Below are positions 1 to 8,036 of a stretch of 64,000 bases of DNA, one piece after another (the stretch's first letter is position 1; every line of letters starts with the position of its first letter). The translations under genes were made by a program, and so were the position numbers. The notes under the pieces were generated by a model. The model was not told the DNA's origin, ran no database searches, and was given only the letters and a program-made list of their open reading frames with translations. The stretch is taken from positions 684,606 through 748,605 of the forward strand of contig NZ_LMJW01000001.1 of NCBI RefSeq assembly GCF_001429505.1, read 5' to 3'. The DNA comes from Allobosea sp. Root483D1 (GTDB lineage: Bacteria > Pseudomonadota > Alphaproteobacteria > Rhizobiales > Beijerinckiaceae).

Positions 1-148
1 GCACTACGCCGGCAACGGTGTTGCGGTCGGCGATGCCGAGGCCGGTCTGGCCGAGCAGCAGCGCGGTCATCACCAGGTTCGGCCCGGGCGAGGCGCCCCG
101 CAGGAAGGAGAAATTGGTCGCGGCGACGGGCTCGGCATAGGCGGTCAT
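1..148 (-). CDS. dnaE2: Error-prone DNA polymerase DnaE2, N-terminal fragment
   Basis: Only the first 49 codons lie in the window; the gene continues past the left edge. The visible N-terminus reads MTAYAEPVAATNFSFLRGAS, then GLGIADRNTVAG, the typical opening of the PHP domain of the C-family polymerase DnaE2 (NFSFLRGAS and GIADRNT). DnaE2 carries out SOS-induced translesion synthesis together with ImuA and ImuB. Its ATG overlaps the TGA of imuB (ATGA arrangement), so translation is probably coupled and the three genes form one LexA-controlled operon. Confidence 0.9.
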   Translation of the reverse strand, partial: MTAYAEPVAATNFSFLRGASPGPNLVMTALLLGQTGLGIADRNTVAGVV

Positions 149-1692
149 GCGAACAGCCCGTGCAGGTACCAGCGCGGCGCGGTCGTCTCGCGACCATAGA
201 GACCGGCACGGAAGAGCCAGAAGCGGCGCCCTTGCGCATCCTCGACGCGGTAATAGTCGCGCGTGTGTTCGCCCGGCCCATCGCGCCACCAGTCCGGCGC
301 GATCCGCTCCGGTCCTTCGGCGCGAGCGATCTCGTGCAGCACGCGACGCCAGCGAAAGCGCAAGGGCGGACCATCCGGCACCTCGGCCAGGGTCTCGACC
401 GGCTGCGGCGGTTCGAAGAGCTGGAGCGGGCGGGCCGGCGGCTCATCCGGCTGGGAGATGGGCCAGGGTGCCTCGTTCGGGCTGCCGGCGGCGGCCGGAA
501 CCAGCGCAGCTCCGCGCTCGGGCTGATGGCTGTCCTGCGCGACAAAGCGCAGCACGCGCTCGCGGCCGAAACGGGCGACCAGCCGGTCGATCAGATCGGC
601 CACCGCCTCCTCCTCGACGGCGCGCCCGTCGAGGCTCGCCTGCGGCGTCCCGAGCGGCTCGCAGACCAGCACCCCGAGCCTGATCGCGTCGAAGCCGAAG
701 CCGGGATCGAGCGGATCGGCCAGGCTATCGATGCGTTCGCGATAGAGTCGCAGGATCGCGGCGGTATCGCGCGAAGGCCGGCCGGTCTCCAGCGCCAGCC
801 GGCGCACCGCGCCATCGCTGCGGAAGAAGCTGATCTCGAAGGCGCGCCCGCCCTCGCCCCGTGCCTCGAGCAGGCGCCCGGCTTCGCCGAGCAAATGGGT
901 GACGATCGCCTCCAGCCCGTCGGTATCCTGCAGTGGATCGGGAAAATGCCGCTCGACCACGCAATCGGGCGGCGGCCGCAAGGGCGTGATGCGGGCATCC
1001 TCATGGCCGAGGATGCGGCGTAAGCGCGTGACGAGCGATTCGCCGAAGCGGGCGGCGAGCGTGTGCGAGGGCCGGCCGGCGAGATCGCCCAGCGTCTTCA
1101 GCCCGGCGCGCGACAGGGCGATCACCGTCTCGGAGGAAGCCTCCAATGCCGAGACCGGCAGCGGCAGTGTCCGCAGCTCATCCTCGCCCGGAAGCGAAAT
1201 GGCGCAGCGACCGAAGCGAGAGAGAGCACGCGCCGCCTGCGGCGTGCCGGCGATGCTTGCGAAGAGGGTCAGGCCCATCCGATGCATGCCCATGCCGAGC
1301 CGCTGGCGCAGGGCCGCCTCGCCGCCGAAGAGATGGGCGCAGCCGGTGATGTCGAGCACCAGCCCATGCGGCGGATCGAGCGCGACGAGCGGGGTGAAGC
1401 GGTCGCAGAGCGCGGCAACCCATTCGATCAGGCGCTGATCAGCGGCAGGATCGGCCTCGACAACGGTCAGTTCCGGGATACGAGCGCGGGCGTCGGCCAG
1501 GGTCAGGCCGCGCGTCAGGCCAAGCCCAACGGCGCGCTCGTCACAATCGGCGAGGCGCAGCGCGCCGCGATCCTTCTCGACCAGGACGAGCGGACGCTCA
1601 CCCGGCCCGGCGGAGCCCCGCCGGCGCAGGCGCTCGCTCGCCAGATAGGGAAACCAGAGGGCGAGATAGCGGCGCTGCATCCCCCGCTCCAT
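145..1692 (-). CDS. imuB: ImuB, Y-family polymerase-like SOS mutagenesis protein
   Basis: The 515-aa product is a Y-family DNA-polymerase homologue that in known systems acts as a non-catalytic hub recruiting DnaE2 to the beta clamp. Visible landmarks are the N-terminal RYLALWFPYLASERL, an LDITGCAHLFGG palm motif, a clamp-binding-like PLQLF at about residues 422-426, and the conserved RFWLFRAGLYG near the C-terminus. The frame is open 49 codons further upstream, but I chose the ATG preceded by GGGAGG at about 8 nt, which matches the usual ImuB start. The gene overlaps the imuA 3' end by 95 bp and its stop overlaps the dnaE2 start, so the cassette is very compact. Confidence 0.92.
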   Translation of the reverse strand: MERGMQRRYLALWFPYLASERLRRRGSAGPGERPLVLVEKDRGALRLADCDERAVGLGLTRGLTLADARARIPELTVVEADPAADQRLIEWVAALCDRFTPLVALDPPHGLVLDITGCAHLFGGEAALRQRLGMGMHRMGLTLFASIAGTPQAARALSRFGRCAISLPGEDELRTLPLPVSALEASSETVIALSRAGLKTLGDLAGRPSHTLAARFGESLVTRLRRILGHEDARITPLRPPPDCVVERHFPDPLQDTDGLEAIVTHLLGEAGRLLEARGEGGRAFEISFFRSDGAVRRLALETGRPSRDTAAILRLYRERIDSLADPLDPGFGFDAIRLGVLVCEPLGTPQASLDGRAVEEEAVADLIDRLVARFGRERVLRFVAQDSHQPERGAALVPAAAGSPNEAPWPISQPDEPPARPLQLFEPPQPVETLAEVPDGPPLRFRWRRVLHEIARAEGPERIAPDWWRDGPGEHTRDYYRVEDAQGRRFWLFRAGLYGRETTAPRWYLHGLFA

Positions 1693-2428
1693 TTTTGCTG
1701 CCTCCCTCTCTCCCGATCCTGTCCTGGAAACATCGTTCGTCACGGTTCCACTCCACACGCCACTCACGCTCACCAAGGCCGCCGCGATGACGCAGCAGCC
1801 GCAATCCGAAGGCGGGATCGCCCGGCGCCTCCGCCTCACGCGCCCGTGACGGCAGAGCGCGCACCTGCCAGCGCGTGCTGGCGGCGCTGGGCTCAGGCTG
1901 CGCCGCCACCCGCAACAGCAGGGTCAGGACGCCGGAGGCCTCCGCCGCCAGCGCCAGACGGCGACTTGCGGTCAGGTCGAACTGGCGCGGTGCGCCCCAG
2001 GGCTCGATCAGGGTCGCCCCGAGCGCGGCGCAACGCGCCGCTTCCGCCCCTGCCCGCAGCGCCCCCTCGCCGTCCCTGACCCTGACCAGCAGGATCTGCG
2101 AGGGATCGAGACCAAGCTCGGCCAGGCCCGGCGGATGCAAGCGCCCGGCCTCCGCATCGAGAAAATCCTGCCGGACCCAGAGCACGGGCCGCGATCCGGC
2201 GGCGCGCAGGGCCAGAGCCGCAGCGAAGCCCGCCGCGGCGGGAAGGTCGGCCCCGGCCGGGGCGTAGACCTCATGCAGGGCGGCGCGCGCAATCCCCCCA
2301 CCCAACGGCTCATCCAGCGAGGGCGCCCCGAAGGCGACGCGCTCCACCGGCGAAAGCTCGCGCGCCAGCCCCACCAGAGCGAGGCTCTGCCGCAGGGCAG
2401 CCAGGGATCGGGTTGAAGCATCGGCCAT
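1598..2428 (-). CDS. imuA: ImuA, RecA-like SOS mutagenesis accessory protein
   Basis: This 276-aa protein matches ImuA (SulA/RecA-like family), the first gene of the imuA-imuB-dnaE2 cassette. The GAPSLDEPLGGGI and ALHEVYA segments near residues 33-55 are family landmarks. ImuA interacts with ImuB and RecA and is needed for damage-induced mutagenesis. The last 30 or so codons overlap imuB in another frame and may not be conserved. The ATG lies 10 bp downstream of a GTTC-N7-GTTC LexA box, so expression should be SOS-dependent. Confidence 0.9.
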   Translation of the reverse strand: MADASTRSLAALRQSLALVGLARELSPVERVAFGAPSLDEPLGGGIARAALHEVYAPAGADLPAAAGFAAALALRAAGSRPVLWVRQDFLDAEAGRLHPPGLAELGLDPSQILLVRVRDGEGALRAGAEAARCAALGATLIEPWGAPRQFDLTASRRLALAAEASGVLTLLLRVAAQPEPSAASTRWQVRALPSRAREAEAPGDPAFGLRLLRHRGGLGEREWRVEWNRDERCFQDRIGREGGSKNGAGDAAPLSRPLVSLSGERAPAPAGLRRAG

Positions 2429-2438
2429 TGGTATTTAT

Positions 2439-2453
2439 GTTCACTTTTTGTTC
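2439..2453 (-). promoter_or_regulatory. LexA SOS box (GTTC-N7-GTTC)
   Basis: The plus strand reads GTTCACTTTTTGTTC, an exact match to the alphaproteobacterial LexA operator GTTC-N7-GTTC (GAAC-N7-GAAC on the coding strand of imuA). It lies 10 bp before the imuA ATG, where bound LexA would block transcription of imuA-imuB-dnaE2. Confidence 0.9.
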
Positions 2454-2602
2454 TGTCTATAAAGCGACTCCAAACCGCGCCGGAGTCAAGCCCGCATCCG
2501 CTTGCGCTTGCCTGCGGGCGCCTCGCTGCTGTCATATCAGGGCAAATCGGATCGCTTATCAGCTACGTGCCGCCCGACCCGCGGCCTCGCCTGGAGACCG
2601 CC

Positions 2603-3604
2603 ATGAGTTCGGGACTGTTCGCCCTTCTCGACGACGTCGCAGCCCTGGCCAAGGTCGCAGCAGCCGCGCTCGACGATGCCGCCGCGCAAGCGACCAAGGC
2701 CGGCGCCAAGGCGGCCGGCATCGTCATCGACGATGCCGCGGTGACGCCGCGCTACGCCGTCGGCTTCGCGGCGGAACGCGAATTGCCGATCATCGGCAAG
2801 ATCGCGCTCGGCTCGCTGAAGAACAAGCTGCTCTTTCTGCTGCCCGCAGCGCTGGTGCTCAGCCTGGTCGCGCCCTGGGCGATCACGCCGCTCCTGATGG
2901 CGGGCGGTGCCTATCTCTGCTTCGAGGGCTTCGAGAAGGTCTATGAGCTCGTCGTACCGCATGCGGATCACGACGAGGCCGCCGGCGAAGGCGGCGCCGA
3001 CATCCTCGACGCCAGGCAGCTCGAGGATCAGAAGATCGCCGGCGCGATCAAGACCGACTTCATCCTCTCGGCCGAGATCATGGCGATCACGCTGGCCGGC
3101 ATCACCGCCTCTTCCTTCTGGATGCAGGCGCTAGTGCTGGCCGTGGTCGGGCTCGGCATGACCGTGCTGGTCTATGGCGTCGTCGCCCTGATCGTGAAGG
3201 CGGACGATGCCGGCGTCGCGCTGGCGCGCAGCAGCCTTCTGCCGATCCGGCTCATCGGCCGCGGCCTCGTCAACGGCATGCCGCCCTTCCTCAAGGTGCT
3301 GAGCGCGGTCGGCACGGCGGCGATGCTCTGGGTCGGTGGCGGCATCATCATCCACGGCCTCGCCGGCTACGGGCTCGCCGGGATCGAGCATGCCATCCAT
3401 GGCGTCGCCGTCGCGGTCGGGCAAGTCTGGCCGGCGCTTACCGGCGTGCTCGAATGGCTGACCACCGCCGCCGCCTCGGCGGTGTTCGGGCTCGTCGTCG
3501 GCGGGCTCTGCCTCGTCGGCATGCACTTCATCGTCGAGCCGGTGCTGAAGGCGCGGCGCGGCGATGCGGCCAAGGTGGCAGGGGCGGCGGCTAAGCGGCA
3601 TTAA
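2603..3604 (+). CDS. DUF808 family membrane protein
   Basis: The 333-aa protein is a DUF808 (YedI-type) inner-membrane protein of unknown function. The N-terminus SSGLFALLDDVAALAK, then ALDDAAAQATKAGAKAAGIVIDD-like sequence and AITPLLMAGGAYLCFEG, are diagnostic of the family. Several hydrophobic helices follow (around residues 72-100, 160-200, 230-265, 285-315). I start at the ATG preceded by GGAGACCGCC rather than at the in-frame ATG 12 codons upstream. It is divergent from imuA and appears monocistronic. Confidence 0.85.
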   Translation: MSSGLFALLDDVAALAKVAAAALDDAAAQATKAGAKAAGIVIDDAAVTPRYAVGFAAERELPIIGKIALGSLKNKLLFLLPAALVLSLVAPWAITPLLMAGGAYLCFEGFEKVYELVVPHADHDEAAGEGGADILDARQLEDQKIAGAIKTDFILSAEIMAITLAGITASSFWMQALVLAVVGLGMTVLVYGVVALIVKADDAGVALARSSLLPIRLIGRGLVNGMPPFLKVLSAVGTAAMLWVGGGIIIHGLAGYGLAGIEHAIHGVAVAVGQVWPALTGVLEWLTTAAASAVFGLVVGGLCLVGMHFIVEPVLKARRGDAAKVAGAAAKRH

Positions 3605-3708
3605 CGCCGCCCAAGCGCAGACCCCATGCGTCTGTGGCAGCCGCGGTAGCCGTCAAAATCTGCTAGCGCGGTCTCATGAGGCCCGCCGCGCGGGCGACCG
3701 GTCCGCCC

Positions 3709-4647
3709 ATGCTGCAATTCCTCGCCACCAGCACGCCCTTCTTCGCGGTGATCGCGCTCGGCGCCTTCACCGCCTGGCGCGGGCTATTTACCGCCGATGC
3801 GGTCAGGGTGTTCAACACCTTCGCCTTCATGGTGGCGACACCGGCGATGGTGCTGCGGGTGATGTCGCGCCAGCCGATCGCCGAGTTGTGGAACGGCGTC
3901 TTCTTCGCCGCGCTCGCGCTGATCGGGGTTGGAGTGCTCGCCCTCGCCATCGCGCTGCAGCGGCGCCTGCTCGGCCTGCCCTTCCCCAACGCCGTGTCAC
4001 GGGCGCAGGCGCTGGTCGGCGGCAATTTCGCCTTCCTCGGCATCCCGCTGATGCTCGCTTTCCTCGGCGACAGCGCCGCGGCGCCGATCGCAATCGGCCT
4101 GATCTGCGACACGGCCCTGATCGTGCCGCTCTCGATCGGGCTGATCGAGGCCGGGCGCGGCCAGGGTTCGCCGCTTGCGATCACGCTCAGGCTTGTCCGC
4201 GGCACGCTCGTCAACCCGTTCATGCTCTCGATCCTGGCCGGGATCGCCCTGTCGCTGAGCGGGGTCGCGCTGCCGGAGCTGGTCGACCGTTTCCTGCTCT
4301 TCCTCGGCGCGTCGGCGGCGCCGGTCGGTGTCTTCGCGCTCGGCATCGCCGCCTTCCAGTGGAGCCGCGAAGGCAGGCTGCCTTTGCGCGGCGTCCTGCC
4401 GCTGGTTGTCGGCAAGCTCATCCTGCACCCCTTGCTGACCTGGGTGGTGTTGGCGCTGGTCCTCAAGCTCGATCCGTTCTGGGTCCAGGCCGGCGTGCTT
4501 TATGCGGCGCTGCCGATCGCGGCCAATGTCTTCGTCATCTCCGAGCGCTTCGACACCGGCAGCCGCCCGATCGCGGCTGCGATCGTGATCTCGACCGTAG
4601 CGGCAGCCCTCACCTTCCCGCTAGCGATCTGGCTGATCTCGCCCTGA
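3709..4647 (+). CDS. AEC family transporter (auxin efflux carrier type)
   Basis: The protein of about 312 aa has some ten hydrophobic segments in two halves, as in the AEC (auxin efflux carrier/malonate permease) family. Landmarks are GGNFAFLGIPLMLAFLG in the middle and LPIAANVFVISERFDTG followed by STVAAALTFPLAIWL at the C-terminus. The substrate cannot be predicted; members export or import organic acids and amphipathic anions. An in-frame ATG 11 codons upstream is possible; neither start has a clear Shine-Dalgarno. The old-yellow-enzyme gene follows 43 bp downstream on the same strand and could be co-transcribed. Confidence 0.85.
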   Translation: MLQFLATSTPFFAVIALGAFTAWRGLFTADAVRVFNTFAFMVATPAMVLRVMSRQPIAELWNGVFFAALALIGVGVLALAIALQRRLLGLPFPNAVSRAQALVGGNFAFLGIPLMLAFLGDSAAAPIAIGLICDTALIVPLSIGLIEAGRGQGSPLAITLRLVRGTLVNPFMLSILAGIALSLSGVALPELVDRFLLFLGASAAPVGVFALGIAAFQWSREGRLPLRGVLPLVVGKLILHPLLTWVVLALVLKLDPFWVQAGVLYAALPIAANVFVISERFDTGSRPIAAAIVISTVAAALTFPLAIWLISP

Positions 4648-4690
4648 ACCGCCATCATACGCGCCCAAAACCGCCTGTCCGGAGACGTTC

Positions 4691-5788
4691 ATGCCCAGCC
4701 AGCTCTTCCAGCCCTTCGACCTTGGCGGCCTTCATCTGGCGAACCGAATCGTGATCGCGCCGATGTGCCAGTACTCAGCTGAAGAGGGCTCGGCCACGGA
4801 CTGGCACCTGATCCATCTCGGCAATCTTGCTCTATCGGGCGCCGGGCTCCTGATCATCGAGGCGACCGCGGTCGAGCCCGACGGGCGGATCAGCCCGGAT
4901 GATCTCGGCCTGTGGAGTGATGCGAACGAAGCGGCGCTGGGGCGCGTGCTCGAAGCGGTCCGCCGCCATTCCGACATGCCGATCGGCATCCAGCTCGGCC
5001 ATGCCGGCCGCAAGGCCTCGGTCCATTCACCCTGGACCGGCGGTGGGCAACGCCCGCTCGAGGATCGTGGCTGGCAGACGCTCGCCCCCTCGGCGCTGCC
5101 GATGCAAGCCAATGACCGGCCGCCGCTGCCGCTCGACGCTGCCGGGCTGAAGCGGATCCGCGAGGCCTTCGTCGCCACGGCGCGCCGGGCCGTGCGGCTC
5201 GGCCTGCGGGCGATCGAGCTGCACTGCGCCCATGGCTATCTGCTGCACCAATTCCTGTCGCCGTTGGCGAACCAGCGCGACGACGCCTATGGCGGCTCCC
5301 TGGAGAACCGCATGCGCTTCCCCCTCGAGGTCTTCGACGCAGTCCGAGAGGCGGTTCCGGCAGCGATCCCGGTCGGCGTGCGCGTCTCCGGGACCGACTG
5401 GGCCGAGGCCGGCTGGGACATCGCGCAAACCATCGCCTTCTGCGAGGCGCTGAAGGCGCGCGGCGTCAGCTTCATCCATGTCTCCAGCGGCGGCGTCTCG
5501 GCCGCGCAGAAGATCGCGCTTTCACCGGGCTATCAGGTGCCATTGGCGCGGGCGGTGAAGGCGGCGACAAGCGTGCCGACCATCGCCGTCGGGCTGATCA
5601 CGGATTACGAGCATGCCGAGGCGGTGATCGCCGGCGGTGATGCTGACATGGTCGCGCTGGCGCGCGGCATCCTCTACGAGCCGCGCTGGCCCTGGCATGC
5701 CGCCGCCCATCTCGGCGCCAGCGTCAAGGCGCCGAAACAGTATCTGCGCTCGCAGCCGAACCGGTTCCGGACGCTGTTCGAGAGCTGA
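4691..5788 (+). CDS. NADH:flavin oxidoreductase, YqjM/NamA-type old yellow enzyme
   Basis: This 365-aa FMN-dependent TIM-barrel reductase resembles YqjM/NamA. It starts with LFQPFDLGGLHLANRIVIAP followed by MCQYSA (the Cys of this class sits in MCQYS), and contains QLGHAGRKAS, the HCAHGYLLHQFLSP motif and NQRDDAYGGSLENRMRF. These enzymes reduce activated C=C bonds of enones, nitro compounds and related electrophiles with NAD(P)H, and are thought to act in detoxification. GGAGACGTTC precedes the ATG. Confidence 0.9.
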   Translation: MPSQLFQPFDLGGLHLANRIVIAPMCQYSAEEGSATDWHLIHLGNLALSGAGLLIIEATAVEPDGRISPDDLGLWSDANEAALGRVLEAVRRHSDMPIGIQLGHAGRKASVHSPWTGGGQRPLEDRGWQTLAPSALPMQANDRPPLPLDAAGLKRIREAFVATARRAVRLGLRAIELHCAHGYLLHQFLSPLANQRDDAYGGSLENRMRFPLEVFDAVREAVPAAIPVGVRVSGTDWAEAGWDIAQTIAFCEALKARGVSFIHVSSGGVSAAQKIALSPGYQVPLARAVKAATSVPTIAVGLITDYEHAEAVIAGGDADMVALARGILYEPRWPWHAAAHLGASVKAPKQYLRSQPNRFRTLFES

Positions 5789-5815
5789 GCAGTCTTCCCG
5801 TTACGACAAAAGGGA

Positions 5816-5856
5816 TCATCCCGGACAAGCGGCGAAGCCGCGCCGATCCGGGATGA
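5816..5856. repeat. Intergenic palindrome between convergent genes (repeat E)
   Basis: TCATCCCGGA at 5816-5825 pairs with TCCGGGATGA at 5847-5856; an inner GCGGCGAAGCCGC stem sits between them. It lies between two convergent genes and resembles one half of the larger palindromic repeats at 13195, 24850, 50086 and 59640. It could terminate transcription from either side, although no T-run follows. Confidence 0.6.
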
Positions 5857-5890
5857 CTTGAGGGAGGTCTGACGAATGCGAGAGCCGGGC

Positions 5891-6199
5891 TCAATCGCCC
5901 GGCTGCGCGCCCTCATAGCCTTCGATGATGACGAGATCGATCGGGCCTACCTTGGCGAGGTGCTGCACGGCCGCCTGATACTCCGGCGATTCGTAGCAGG
6001 CGCGCGCCGTCTCGATGTCCTTGAACTCGATCACGACGTTGTGCTTGCGGCCCTCGCCGCGAGCCAGCTTGTACTCGCCGCCGCGGACGACGAACTTGGC
6101 GCCGTATTTGGCGAAGGCGATGGCATTGAGCGAGCGGTAGGTCGCGTATTCCGACTCGTTCTGCACGTCGAGGCGGGCGATCCAGTAGCCTTTCGCCAT
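5891..6199 (-). CDS. DUF1330 family protein (copy 1)
   Basis: The 102-aa protein has the DUF1330 ferredoxin-like (dimeric alpha-beta barrel) layout: KGYWIARLDVQNESEYATY at the start, FVVRGGEYKLARGEG in the middle and VVIEFKDIETARACYESPEYQ toward the end. The biochemical role is unknown. It follows a paralogue with a 2-bp gap, so the pair is probably co-transcribed and translationally coupled. The frame is open upstream into the paralogue's region; the ATG chosen aligns with the paralogue's MPKGYVIGR start. Confidence 0.85.
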   Translation of the reverse strand: MAKGYWIARLDVQNESEYATYRSLNAIAFAKYGAKFVVRGGEYKLARGEGRKHNVVIEFKDIETARACYESPEYQAAVQHLAKVGPIDLVIIEGYEGAQPGD

Positions 6200-6201
6200 G
6201 G

Positions 6202-6489
6202 TCAGGCCCCTTCGACCGCGATCAGGTCGATCTCGCCGGCGCCCTCGCGCAACTTGCGCGCCTCGCCATACTCGACCGAAAACAGATAGGCCTTGGCCGC
6301 TGCGTAATCGGAGAATTCGAGGACGACGTTGCGGGCCCGGCCCTCGCCTTCGCCGACCGACATCTGGCCGCCGCGCACCAAAGGCGTGCCGCCATATTGC
6401 TTGATCACCTCGGACGCCTTCGCGGCGTAGACCGCCCATTGCGTCGCATTGGTCACCTTGGCGCGACCGATCACATATCCCTTGGGCAT
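6202..6489 (-). CDS. DUF1330 family protein (copy 2)
   Basis: This 95-aa DUF1330 protein is a paralogue of the next gene (MPKGYVIGRAKVTNATQW against MAKGYWIARLDVQNESEY, and LVRGGQ against VVRGGE). GGAAGCGGTAA precedes the ATG. Function is unknown; the family fold is shared with small heme- or aromatic-binding monooxygenases, but no catalytic residues can be assigned. It lies 36 bp downstream of pyrF on the same strand, so it may be part of the pyrF transcript. Confidence 0.87.
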   Translation of the reverse strand: MPKGYVIGRAKVTNATQWAVYAAKASEVIKQYGGTPLVRGGQMSVGEGEGRARNVVLEFSDYAAAKAYLFSVEYGEARKLREGAGEIDLIAVEGA

Positions 6490-6525
6490 TTACCGCTTCC
6501 GTATCCGGTGGAAAGGAGCGGCAGA

Positions 6526-7233
6526 CTAAGCGGCGCCCGCGATCTCGTCCATGACCGCGGCGGCCGCTGCGCGCGGGTCTGCCGCGCGGATGATGGGACG
6601 CCCGACGACGAGATGATCGGCGCCGGCGCGGATCGCCTCGGCGGGGGTCAGCGTGCGCTTCTGGTCGCCGACAGCGCTGCCGGCCGGGCGGATGCCGGGC
6701 GTGACGATAGCCATGTCGGGGCCGATCACACCGCGGACGATCTCGGTCTCGGCGGCGGAGCAGACGATGCCGTCGACGCCCGCCGTGCGAGCCTGCTGGG
6801 CGCGCATGCGCACGAGATCGCGTACCGCGAGCCCATAGCCGGCATCCTTCAGGTCGCCATCGTCATAGGAGGTCAGGGCGGTGACCGCGAGCAGCTTCAG
6901 CGCCGCATCGCCGCGCCCCTCGACCGCGCCGCGCATGGTCTGCGGGTAGGCGTGCACGGTGAGGAAGGTGACGCCGAGCTTGGTCAGCGAGTCCACGCCT
7001 TCGGTCACGGTGTTGCCGATGTCGTGCAGCTTGAGGTCGAGGAAGACCTTCTTGCCCTCGGTCACGAGCTGGCGGGCGAGGTCGAGCCCGCCGGCGAAGG
7101 CGAGCCGGTAGCCGATCTTGTAGAAGCTCGCCCCGTCACCCAGCGTCGAGACGATGCGGTAGGCGTCCCAGACCGTCGGCACATCGAGCGCGACGATCAT
7201 GCGGTCCCGGAGATCGTTGATCTTCTGCGTCAT
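6526..7233 (-). CDS. pyrF: Orotidine-5'-phosphate decarboxylase
   Basis: The 235-aa TIM-barrel enzyme converts OMP to UMP, the last step of de novo pyrimidine synthesis, in the cytoplasm. The catalytic motif [10 protein letters not shown] starts at residue 66 and carries the essential Lys68 and Asp71. MIVALDVP near residue 12 and the phosphate-binding TPGIRPAG and VVGRPI segments are present. Length is normal for the family. Confidence 0.97.
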   Translation of the reverse strand: MTQKINDLRDRMIVALDVPTVWDAYRIVSTLGDGASFYKIGYRLAFAGGLDLARQLVTEGKKVFLDLKLHDIGNTVTEGVDSLTKLGVTFLTVHAYPQTMRGAVEGRGDAALKLLAVTALTSYDDGDLKDAGYGLAVRDLVRMRAQQARTAGVDGIVCSAAETEIVRGVIGPDMAIVTPGIRPAGSAVGDQKRTLTPAEAIRAGADHLVVGRPIIRAADPRAAAAAVMDEIAGAA

Positions 7234-7306
7234 CGCCCTGCCCTCCGCCTGTTACCGGGTGAAAGGCACGATTCGAGCGGCAGCGCAAGGATTTCTCATT
7301 TTTGAG

Positions 7307-7328
7307 ACAGATCTTTTTTAAGATCTGT
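7307..7328. terminator. Palindrome over the dsbA-type gene stop codon, possible terminator
   Basis: ACAGATCTT and AAGATCTGT form a perfect 9-bp stem around a TTTT loop, and the stem includes the TAA stop of the oxidoreductase gene. A smaller CTCA-TTTT-TGAG hairpin lies just downstream. No clear T-run follows the stem, so termination is only a suggestion. Confidence 0.4.
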
Positions 7329-7998
7329 CAGCAGCTTGCTCGCGATTGGCCGCCAGGACCTGCGCAAAGACCTGTGTCCAGACCTCCGGCGGCTGCGCGC
7401 CGGAGACCGCGAGCTTGCCGTCGACGATGAAGAAGGGCACGCCGGTGACGCCGACCTTCTGGGCATGCGCTTCAAGCCCGATCACAGTCTCGCGCAGCTC
7501 GTCATTGGACAGCTCGTCGCGCGCCGCCTGCTCGTCGAAGCCCTGCTCGCCGGCGATCGCCACCAGCGTCTCGAGATCGCCGATATCGCGCCCGTCCTGC
7601 CAATAGGCCTTGAACAGCGCCGCGGTCATCTCGCTGCCGCGCATGACAGTTGCGGCGGCGGCGACGAGCATATGCGCCATGCGGGTGTTGACGCTCTTCG
7701 TCACCTTCGCCCAGTTGAAGGTGACGCCGCTCTCCAGCGCCGCCTCGGACAGGCGCAGTTCGATCTCGCGGCGCTTGCCGGGGCCGAACTTGCCGTCGAG
7801 ATAGGCGGTGCGGTCCATGCCGTCCGCCGGCATCTCCGGGTTGAGCTCATAGGGCAGCCAGGTGATGGCGACGCGCTCGGTCAGGTTATGATTGGCGAGC
7901 GCCGTCTCGAGCCGGGTCTTGCCGATGAAGCACCAGGGGCAGGCGATATCGGAGACGATCGCGAGCGGCAATTTGTCGGATGCGGCGGGGTTCAGCAT
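7318..7998 (-). CDS. DsbA family oxidoreductase (FrnE-like)
   Basis: The 226-aa protein is a thioredoxin-fold DsbA-like oxidoreductase of the FrnE/2-hydroxychromene-2-carboxylate isomerase group. The redox motif CPWC is at residues 20-23 and the cis-Pro segment VTGVPFFIVDGKLAVSGAQ is near the C-terminus. There is no signal peptide, so it should act in the cytoplasm as a dithiol-disulfide or polyketide/aromatic isomerase-type protein. A palindrome covers its stop codon. The substrate is unknown. Confidence 0.9.
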   Translation of the reverse strand: MLNPAASDKLPLAIVSDIACPWCFIGKTRLETALANHNLTERVAITWLPYELNPEMPADGMDRTAYLDGKFGPGKRREIELRLSEAALESGVTFNWAKVTKSVNTRMAHMLVAAAATVMRGSEMTAALFKAYWQDGRDIGDLETLVAIAGEQGFDEQAARDELSNDELRETVIGLEAHAQKVGVTGVPFFIVDGKLAVSGAQPPEVWTQVFAQVLAANREQAADRS

Positions 7999-8036
7999 GG
8001 CTCAGTCCTTCGCGGATCGCCGCGACAAGGGCCTCT

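Noticed and set aside
1598..1692. Possible frameshift because imuA and imuB overlap by 95 bp
   Set aside because: Both frames are intact and overlapping imuA/imuB genes are seen in other genomes; no sequence error is needed.
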